This document shows positions 6,101-10,787 of a DNA stretch of 10,787 bases, piece by piece. Within the stretch, counting starts at the first letter, position 1. The number at the start of each line of letters is the position of its first letter. This stretch comes from Geoglobus sp. GTDB taxonomy: Archaea; Halobacteriota; Archaeoglobi; Archaeoglobales; Archaeoglobaceae. A program made the translations under genes and the position numbers. The notes below the pieces were generated by a model. The model searched no databases. It had not been told where the DNA came from and worked only from the letters and a program-made list of their open reading frames with translations. The stretch lies in contig JALUWC010000232.1 of NCBI GenBank assembly GCA_027019885.1, positions 1-10,787 on the forward strand. The letters run 5' to 3'.

Positions 6101-6337
6101 ATGTCATTCAGGGTTGAATTCGATGCAGAGAGGTGTGGTGGAGCGGGAGAATGTGTGGATGTTTGTGAGAGAGGGGTCTGGGAATGGAGGAATGTGGAGT
6201 TCCAGTTTTTTGGCAGAAAGTTCTCAAGATTAATGCCCTACCCTGCAAATCAGGAGAGATGTGTTGGTTGTAAAAGGTGTGAGGTTGTGTGCCCCACTGG
6301 ATGTGTGAGGGTGGTGACAGCAGGCAATAAATTTTAA
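6101..6337 (+). CDS. Small ferredoxin with one canonical and one altered Fe-S motif
   Basis: The 78-residue protein is a dicluster-type ferredoxin fold carrying electrons in the cytoplasm. The second motif is complete: Cys54, Cys57, Cys60 and Cys64 followed by Pro (CVGCKRCEVVCP). The first motif has Cys12, Cys18 and Cys22, but Ala15 stands where the second cysteine should be, and Glu23 replaces the usual Pro. The following VWEW resembles the VFEW of thermoacidophile ferredoxins (Sulfolobus type), where this position is Asp and cluster I is a [3Fe-4S]. By analogy this protein probably carries one [4Fe-4S] and one [3Fe-4S] cluster. It lacks the N-terminal zinc-binding extension of the Sulfolobus proteins. 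An extra Cys68 follows the second motif. It is likely leaderless and lies 23 nt before nep1; its redox partner is unknown. Confidence 0.85.
   Translation: MSFRVEFDAERCGGAGECVDVCERGVWEWRNVEFQFFGRKFSRLMPYPANQERCVGCKRCEVVCPTGCVRVVTAGNKF
6326..6336 (+). promoter_or_regulatory. Candidate TATA box of nep1 inside the ferredoxin 3' end
   Basis: AATAAATTTTA lies 25-35 nt before the nep1 ATG at 6361. No Shine-Dalgarno-like sequence precedes that ATG; the bases CCTCACC there in fact resemble the anti-SD. An independent leaderless nep1 transcript is therefore likely, despite the 23-nt gap to the ferredoxin gene. Confidence 0.45.
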
Positions 6338-6360
6338 CCTTTCTGTGTTCTCCTCACCTG

Positions 6361-7002
6361 ATGAGATTCATTTTTGTTGAATCAAGTCTCGAAACCGTTC
6401 CGGAGGAAATCCAGAATCACCCTGATGTCGTGAGAGGTGCAAGAAGAAAAGGAAAGAAGCCTGAAAAAATCATTCTGGATGACTCAGTCCATCACAGGGC
6501 TATGAGAAATCTTGATAAAAGGGAGAAGAGAGGCAGACCTGATATAGTTCATCAATGCCTACTTGCACTGCTTGATTCAGGCCTGGAAGGTGTGGAGATT
6601 TTCGTTCACACGGTTTCAGGAAAAATTATATGGATAAACAGGGAAACAAGACTTCCGAGGAACTACAACAGGTTTATTGGACTCATGGAAGATCTGTTTG
6701 ACAGAGGGAGAATTGAAGCCAGCGGAAAATCTCTGCTGGAAATCAAGAGCCTTTCCCTCTCTGAAATCCTCACCGAAAACACCGTTGTTTTGCAGGAAGG
6801 TTTTGATGAGAGGAATCTTGTAACCAGCATAAACCACGATCTTGCCATTTGCATAGGTGCCTTTCCTTATGGAGACTTCAGCACTGATGTCATGGAGATC
6901 TTTGAAAGGCAGAAGGCAAAATTCGCTGGATTTGGAGATGAACTAAAAACCAGTCTTTACGCAACATACAAGGCAGTCTGTCTGCTTGAAAGACTTGGAT
7001 AG
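6361..7002 (+). CDS. nep1: 16S rRNA pseudouridine N1-methyltransferase Nep1/Emg1
   Basis: This 213-residue SPOUT-class enzyme methylates N1 of a pseudouridine in the small-subunit rRNA, and in eukaryotes and archaea it takes part in 30S/40S assembly. Conserved family blocks are all present: ILDDSVHHRAM (38-48), KREKRGRPDIVHQCLLALLDS (53-73), VHTVSGKIIWI (82-92), ETRLPRNYNRFIGLMEDLF (95-113), and the SAM-binding knot region AICIGAFPYGDF (162-173), ending with LYATYKAVCLLERL (199-212). The length is normal for archaeal members. The gene stands 23 nt after the ferredoxin gene and 31 nt before the phosphodiesterase gene. It has its own TATA-like box and no ribosome binding site, so it is probably read from a leaderless transcript. 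Confidence 0.95.
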   Translation: MRFIFVESSLETVPEEIQNHPDVVRGARRKGKKPEKIILDDSVHHRAMRNLDKREKRGRPDIVHQCLLALLDSGLEGVEIFVHTVSGKIIWINRETRLPRNYNRFIGLMEDLFDRGRIEASGKSLLEIKSLSLSEILTENTVVLQEGFDERNLVTSINHDLAICIGAFPYGDFSTDVMEIFERQKAKFAGFGDELKTSLYATYKAVCLLERLG

Positions 7003-7003
7003 C

Positions 7004-7014
7004 TTTTTATTTTT
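7004..7014 (+). promoter_or_regulatory. Candidate TATA box of the phosphodiesterase gene
   Basis: TTTTTATTTTT starts 2 nt after the nep1 stop codon and lies 20-30 nt before the ATG at 7034. The T-runs may also serve as the nep1 terminator. The ATG at 7034 lacks a ribosome binding site, so a leaderless start is likely. Confidence 0.45.
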
Positions 7015-7033
7015 GAATGATGCATTTGTTTCC

Positions 7034-7498
7034 ATGAAATTTGTGGCGTTCTCCGACACCCACGATAATGTTCCAGCGATAAGAGATTTGGTTGATGAGA
7101 TAAAAAAGGAGAAGGCAGATTTATTCATTCATGCAGGAGATGTCATATCTCCCTTTGCTCTGAGAGAGTTTTCAGGAATTGAGGAGCTTTATCTTGCCTT
7201 TGGAAACAATGATGGAGACAGGCAGAAGCTCCTTGAAATTGCTCTCAGTAATAACTGGACAGCTGGAGAGATAGTGGCTGTTGGAGGGATTGCAGTATAT
7301 CATGGCACCCTGCCTGCGATTACAGACCTTCTCTTAAAAAAGCATGTTATTGTTATCACAGGCCACACTCATAAAGCTGAAATAAAGAAAGAGAAGAACT
7401 CCATCCTCATTAATCCGGGGGAAGGATCGGGGTACCTTACCGGAAAGAGAAGCTATGCGGTTTTTGAAGATGGCGAGATAAGCATAATCGAATTTTGA
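7034..7498 (+). CDS. YfcE/MJ0936-type metallophosphoesterase
   Basis: The 154-residue product is a small calcineurin-like phosphodiesterase with a di-metal site. The ligands are all visible: Asp8 and His10 (FSDTHDN), Asp36 (HAGDVI), Asn58 (FGNNDGD), His90 (VYHGT) and His111/His113 (TGHTHKA). The later NPGE (127-130) is also typical of the family. Homologues such as MJ0936 hydrolyse artificial phosphodiesters and some cyclic nucleotides; the natural substrate is not known. It has no signal peptide or membrane segment. The ATG at 7034 starts exactly at the family's first strand and has a TATA box at the right distance; a longer in-frame reading from 6986 would run back into nep1 and is not needed. 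It stands 73 nt before the lipoprotein gene. Confidence 0.92.
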   Translation: MKFVAFSDTHDNVPAIRDLVDEIKKEKADLFIHAGDVISPFALREFSGIEELYLAFGNNDGDRQKLLEIALSNNWTAGEIVAVGGIAVYHGTLPAITDLLLKKHVIVITGHTHKAEIKKEKNSILINPGEGSGYLTGKRSYAVFEDGEISIIEF

Positions 7499-7571
7499 TA
7501 CTCATCGCCATTACTCTTTGCTTCAGTTGGTGACAGATAATGCTTTTATGCTCAGGATTAAGAGGGAGCTT

Positions 7572-8615
7572 ATGAAATTTAAATGGACACTGATAGCGGT
7601 GCTAATTCTAATGTCATTCACACTCTCAGCCTGTGTTCAGGAGTCTATTGATCGGAATATTAAAAAGAGCTATGAGGATGCGGTTAAAACATTTAACGAG
7701 TTCAGAGGCTCTGATTTAAATCCAGAGCTGAAGATAGTGGACAAAAACTGGGTAATCAAGCACTGGGGAAGCTATGAACCTAAGGAAGAGATTTTTTACA
7801 AGGCCATGCTTCTTCTACCAGCCAATTACAGCTTTAAAAAAGCAAAAGAGCACGATCTTGGCAGTTTCGCAGCATTTACATGGGAAGGTAACATCTACGT
7901 GGTGAGAGAAAATTTCAAGGAAGATACGTTCAAGAGGACGGTTTATCATGAGCTGGAGCACCTCTTTCAAAACAGATACAATATCTCTTCAGATGGTACT
8001 TTTGATGGTGAAAAGGCAAAAGCCTCAGCCATCGAAGGTGATGCAAAGCTCATATCAAGGGTTATTGCAGGTGATGGTTATAAAAAAGAAACGCTAAGTG
8101 AGCTTGACGAAAACAATGCCTATTTCTTGCTTGGTTATGCTCCATATCTCTTCGGGTACAACCTGGCGATTGAGGTGTTTAACAGAACTGGAGACACAAT
8201 AGCCATGTTGAAAAACCCGCCGGAAACAATGGAACAGGTGATCCATCCCGAGAAATATTTCAGTAAAGAGGGATACGAGAAGGTATATCTTGGGAAAAAT
8301 CAAAACAGGCTCGGAGAACTGTTTTTGCTTTTCTTTTTGGGAGCACACGTTTCGGACAGAATAGCCTGGATTGCTGCGGAGGGGTGGAATGGTGATGCCT
8401 ACATTCTGAATGATACAGGATGGATGTGGAAGATTTCGTTTGACAGTAAAAAGGATGCTGTGGAGTTTTACTATGCCGTTAGTAATATGATGAGCGAGCT
8501 TGGGATCAAGGAGAACGGAGAATTTGTTATAAAGGAGAAGTACCTCCCGCAAAAAATAAAGATTAAACTTGATGGTAATTACGTAACCCTGACATCACGC
8601 TTTCTGGAGGTATGA
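7572..8615 (+). CDS. Predicted lipoprotein zinc metallopeptidase (HExxH)
   Basis: From the ATG at 7572 the product has 347 residues. It begins with a lipoprotein signal peptide: MKFKW, a hydrophobic core, then LSAC with Cys21 as the lipidated residue. The mature part is therefore probably anchored outside the membrane. The motif HELEH (126-130) is a gluzincin-type zinc site, and Glu155 in SAIEGDAK is a good third ligand. A later block, PPETMEQVIHPEKY (216-229), recalls, from memory, a block in other predicted secreted HExxH proteins. I cannot name a characterised family or substrate. An in-frame ATG at 7548 would put eight charged residues in front; CTTTTATGC at 7543-7551, a TATA-like box for a leaderless start, favours 7572. 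The stop codon overlaps or nearly touches the serS start, suggesting co-transcription. Confidence 0.72.
   Translation: MKFKWTLIAVLILMSFTLSACVQESIDRNIKKSYEDAVKTFNEFRGSDLNPELKIVDKNWVIKHWGSYEPKEEIFYKAMLLLPANYSFKKAKEHDLGSFAAFTWEGNIYVVRENFKEDTFKRTVYHELEHLFQNRYNISSDGTFDGEKAKASAIEGDAKLISRVIAGDGYKKETLSELDENNAYFLLGYAPYLFGYNLAIEVFNRTGDTIAMLKNPPETMEQVIHPEKYFSKEGYEKVYLGKNQNRLGELFLLFFLGAHVSDRIAWIAAEGWNGDAYILNDTGWMWKISFDSKKDAVEFYYAVSNMMSELGIKENGEFVIKEKYLPQKIKIKLDGNYVTLTSRFLEV
8606..8611 (+). promoter_or_regulatory. Strong ribosome binding site of serS
   Basis: GGAGGT directly touches a first ATG at 8612 but lies 6 nt before a second in-frame ATG at 8618. That spacing makes 8618 the likely start. The site lies inside the last codons of the lipoprotein gene. 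Confidence 0.7.
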
Positions 8616-8617
8616 AG

Positions 8618-9976
8618 ATGTGGAGCATTCTCAAGGCACTGAGAGAGAACCCCGAGATCCTCATTGAATCTCAGAAGCGAAGGGGGGAAAGCATCGATAT
8701 CGTGCAGAGAGCAATAGAGCTCGACAGAATGTGGAGGGAGAGACTCTTTCAGCTCAACCAGCTCAGGAGAGCGAGAAACCAGCTCTCAACTCAGGTGAAG
8801 AAAGCTGGGGGAGGGGAAAAAGAGAAGCTCATTGCCAAGGCAAGAGAGATTTCAGAGCTGGTTAAAAAGGGAGAAGAGGAACTCAGGAAGCTTGAGGAGG
8901 AGCTGAACTCGGTTCTTCTATCCATACCGAATATAATCCATGAAAGCGTTCCTGTTGGAAAGGACGACAGCGAGAATGTGCCGGTAAGATTCTGGGGGAG
9001 AGCGAGAGTTTACAGGGAACATCTTGAAGCTTTCCTGCAGCAAAGTATGGGAAAGGCTGAATACGAGGTTGTTGATAAACCTGCAATAGGACATGCGGAT
9101 GCAGTTGAAAAGTTCGGCTGGGCGGACATTGAAAGGGCTGCAAAGATTGCCGGTTCGAGGTTCTACTACCTGCTTGACGATTTGGTGTGGCTCGACTTTG
9201 CACTGGTGATGTATGCTCTGGACTTCCTGAAGAGGAGAGGCTTTACAATCCTCAGCCCACCGTACATGATGAACTCCAGGGCGTATTCTGGAGTCACGGC
9301 TTTCAGCGACTTCGAGGAAGTCCTTTACAAGATCGAGGATGAGGATCTGTATCTGATAGCCACTTCCGAGCATCCGATAGCTGGAATGCACATGAACGAA
9401 ACCCTCGGCGAGGATGAACTGCCTTTGCTTTACGCTGGAGTCTCTCCATGCTTCAGAAAGGAGGCAGGAGCTCACGGGAAAGACACCAAAGGCATTTTCA
9501 GAGTACACCAGTTCAACAAGGTCGAGCAGTTCATCTACTGCTTGCCTGAAGAGAGCTGGGGATGGCATGAAAGGCTTTTGTCCAATGTCGAGGAGATATG
9601 GCAAAATCTTGGCATTCCCTACAGGATAGTGGACATATGTACTGGCGATCTTGGAATAGTTGCAGCGAAGAAGTATGATCTTGAAGCATGGATGCCTGCG
9701 CAGAGCAAATACAGGGAGATGGTGTCGTGCTCCAACTGCACCGACTGGCAGAGCTACAGACTCAACATCAGGTACGCTGAAAAGAGGGGGATGCCTTCAA
9801 AAGGCTTTGTTCACACTTTAAATTCAACCGCAATAGCGACAACGAGGGCGATAACGGCGATAATCGAGAACTTCCAGCTCGAAGATGGAAAAGTTGAGAT
9901 TCCGAAGGTGCTGAGAAGGTATCTGGAGCCGATTGAAAGTGCGCCGAAGGATTACATAGAACCGAGGGAGAGGTAG
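8618..9976 (+). CDS. serS: Seryl-tRNA synthetase
   Basis: This class II synthetase charges tRNA-Ser (and tRNA-Sec where present) with serine in the cytoplasm. From 8618 it has 452 residues, a normal length. The N-terminal arm (about 25-105) is a long charged helical hairpin that grips the tRNA variable arm. The catalytic core shows YLIATSEHPIAGMHMNE (about 245-261), motif 2 as PCFRKEAGAHGKDTKGIFRV then HQFNKVEQF (about 277-305), VDICTGDLG (about 338-346), and motif 3 as NSTAIATTRAITAIIENFQ followed by a VLRRYL segment. These are the canonical SerRS blocks in their archaeal form, not the rare methanogen-type SerRS. ATG at 8612 overlaps the previous stop (ATGA) but is too close to GGAGGT, so 8618 is preferred. 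A terminator follows. Confidence 0.95.
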   Translation: MWSILKALRENPEILIESQKRRGESIDIVQRAIELDRMWRERLFQLNQLRRARNQLSTQVKKAGGGEKEKLIAKAREISELVKKGEEELRKLEEELNSVLLSIPNIIHESVPVGKDDSENVPVRFWGRARVYREHLEAFLQQSMGKAEYEVVDKPAIGHADAVEKFGWADIERAAKIAGSRFYYLLDDLVWLDFALVMYALDFLKRRGFTILSPPYMMNSRAYSGVTAFSDFEEVLYKIEDEDLYLIATSEHPIAGMHMNETLGEDELPLLYAGVSPCFRKEAGAHGKDTKGIFRVHQFNKVEQFIYCLPEESWGWHERLLSNVEEIWQNLGIPYRIVDICTGDLGIVAAKKYDLEAWMPAQSKYREMVSCSNCTDWQSYRLNIRYAEKRGMPSKGFVHTLNSTAIATTRAITAIIENFQLEDGKVEIPKVLRRYLEPIESAPKDYIEPRER

Positions 9977-9996
9977 GGAGCAAATCGATAAGAAAT

Positions 9997-10042
9997 CCCT
10001 CAAAAAATGAATTTTTTATTTTGCTTCGAGGGCTAATTTTTT
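9997..10042 (+). terminator. Terminator of serS
   Basis: About 20 nt after the serS stop, CCCTC at 9997-10001 pairs with GAGGG at 10028-10032. Inside, AAAAAAT (10002-10008) is an exact inverse of ATTTTTT (10011-10017). Three T-runs follow (10012-10017, 10019-10022, 10037-10042). The T-runs are the expected archaeal termination signal. Confidence 0.6.
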
Positions 10043-10055
10043 GCAGGATTGCTGG

Positions 10056-10071
10056 TAATGTTAGAACATTA
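10056..10071. repeat. Short perfect inverted repeat (candidate operator)
   Basis: TAATGTT at 10056-10062 is followed after AG by its exact inverse AACATTA at 10065-10071. It lies 14 nt beyond the last T-run of the serS terminator. Its form suits a dimeric DNA-binding protein, but it is far (about 475 nt) from the next recognised start. Confidence 0.35.
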
Positions 10072-10531
10072 ATGCGGAAAAGATTCTAATGATGGTGTAT
10101 ATGGCTGTCCTGAACAGCGAGTGGGTACCAGTGATAGTAAAAGGAGATTGTCGAGCAAAAGTGATATTTCACTGGCAAAAGGAATAAAGGGATCTACAGA
10201 ATCGACACAGCCCATCGCAGAGGATAAAAATATATCCGGCACATTCATCCTCGGTACTGGAAGAAATATCGTTGAGGATTTCGTCACAGATAGCGAATCA
10301 ACATCTGAGGAAAGCTTCAGGAGATTTATGTCATGGGTCAAAGACGCGGTCTCTCTTCCGACACATTTCTCTGCGATTTCCAACTATCGTTCCAATACTC
10401 CCTCTGGCCATCTAATCAAGCTCACACATCGCAGGGGTTCTGGCAAAACATTTTTTTCAGTTATTGAGAATTCCATCGCAAAATTAAATAAGACCGAACA
10501 TGCTTCATACACTTGCGTACTACCAAATAAC

Positions 10532-10538
10532 GGAGTGA
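10532..10538 (+). promoter_or_regulatory. Ribosome binding site of the HAD-like gene
   Basis: GGAGTGA lies 9 nt before the ATG at 10548 and matches the archaeal Shine-Dalgarno consensus (GGAGGTGA) with one base missing. It fixes the start of the truncated gene. A TATA-like AAAATTAAATAA lies at about 10480-10491. Confidence 0.6.
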
Positions 10539-10547
10539 TGGCAGTAT

Positions 10548-10787
10548 ATGCACATCTTCACAGACTGGGAAGGCCCGTGGATTCTGACGGATATTGCCTA
10601 TGAGCTTGCAGTAGCATTATTCAACAACCCTGAGTTTTTTGAGAGGCTGAGCCAGTATGATGATTATCTTGCATATGTCGAAAAAAGACCGGGGTATCAG
10701 GCAGGAGATACGTTAAAGCTTCTGGCTCCGTTTCTTGTTGCTGCAGGACTGACGCTTGAAGAAATGGAGAAAATATCCTTCCGGACA
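10548..10787 (+). CDS. Archaeal HAD-like protein, EhaR type (5' part)
   Basis: The first 80 codons of a gene that runs off the right edge. The product opens with MHIFTDWEGPWILTD, a short strand followed by a HAD-like motif I. It continues through FFERLSQYDDYLAYV and KRPGYQAGDTLKLLAPFLVA. From memory this matches an archaeal HAD-superfamily group that includes proteins annotated as energy-converting hydrogenase subunit EhaR and predicted phosphatases. Motif I reads D-W-E-G instead of the usual D-x-D-G: the nucleophile Asp6 is kept but the acid/base Asp is Glu8, so ordinary phosphatase activity is uncertain. No hydrogenase genes are visible in the window. The start is supported by GGAGTGA at 10532-10538. 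Confidence 0.7.
   Translation, partial: MHIFTDWEGPWILTDIAYELAVALFNNPEFFERLSQYDDYLAYVEKRPGYQAGDTLKLLAPFLVAAGLTLEEMEKISFRT

Larger units (their letters stand above)
9977..10547. other. Intergenic region before the HAD-like gene, no convincing gene
   Basis: This stretch of about 570 nt holds the serS terminator, a perfect palindrome at 10056-10071 and a ribosome binding site at its end. A frame opening with GTG at 10121 stays open to 10603, but its product is rich in Ser, Thr and Arg without any recognisable domain, and it runs out of frame through the start of the well-supported downstream gene. A short plus-strand frame at 10089-10187 (32 residues, ending HWQKE) is also unrecognised. No structural RNA was recognised. 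Confidence 0.45.

Noticed and set aside
7518..7571. Longer starts of the lipoprotein gene (TTG 7518, ATG 7548)
   Set aside because: They put extra residues before a textbook lipoprotein signal peptide that begins at the ATG at 7572.
8094..8552. Minus-strand open frame of 152 codons
   Set aside because: Antisense to the metallopeptidase lipoprotein gene, with no recognisable domain.
8918..9604. Minus-strand open frame of 228 codons
   Set aside because: Lies wholly inside serS, whose motifs are unambiguous; it is an antisense shadow.
10121..10603. Plus-strand open frame of 160 codons starting with GTG
   Set aside because: Ser/Thr/Arg-rich product without recognisable motifs; it runs through the ribosome binding site and first 18 codons of the HAD-like gene in another frame.

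Overview
The window looks like chromosomal DNA of a euryarchaeon, most likely a member of the Archaeoglobales (Archaeoglobus, Ferroglobus or Geoglobus). The evidence for an archaeon is the Nep1/Emg1 rRNA methyltransferase, an 'adenosine-specific kinase' family protein, an archaeal-type prepilin peptidase, a methanogenesis-marker-2-type AIR-synthase homologue, an archaeal-type seryl-tRNA synthetase, TATA-like boxes about 25-30 nt before leaderless starts, and oligo-T terminators. The order-level placement is inference.

Region 1 (1-1431) is AT-rich and gene-poor. It holds one clear gene, a full-length cyanase (cynS), with about 430 nt of apparently non-coding DNA before it and about 530 nt after it. 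Its codon use differs from the rest of the window, which suggests acquired DNA. A possible frameshifted gene remnant lies on the minus strand near 1027-1171.

Region 2 (1432-5121) starts with an adenosine-specific-kinase-family gene (minus) divergent from a tightly packed plus-strand operon: ilvE, a double-ACT regulator, homoserine dehydrogenase and a prepilin peptidase. Successive genes overlap by 4, 4 and about 23 nt. The first three fit aspartate-family and branched-chain amino acid metabolism; the peptidase appears to ride along. A perfect 8-9-8 inverted repeat sits between the two divergent promoters.

Region 3 (5086-9976) has a methanogenesis-marker-2-like gene (minus) that overlaps the prepilin peptidase tail to tail. 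Divergent from it runs a plus-strand series: a small ferredoxin with an altered first cluster motif, nep1, a YfcE/MJ0936-type phosphodiesterase, a predicted lipoprotein zinc metallopeptidase, and serS. The last two overlap by 3-4 nt or sit 2 nt apart, depending on the serS start.

Region 4 (9977-10787) is about 570 nt of intergenic DNA with a terminator and a 16-bp palindrome. It is followed by the 5' part of an archaeal HAD-like (EhaR-type) gene that runs off the window. No mobile element, CRISPR array, tRNA or rRNA was recognised. Nothing here is clearly a new multi-gene system. The best leads are the orphan cyanase, the inverted repeat between divergent promoters, the variant ferredoxin and the metallopeptidase coupled to serS.
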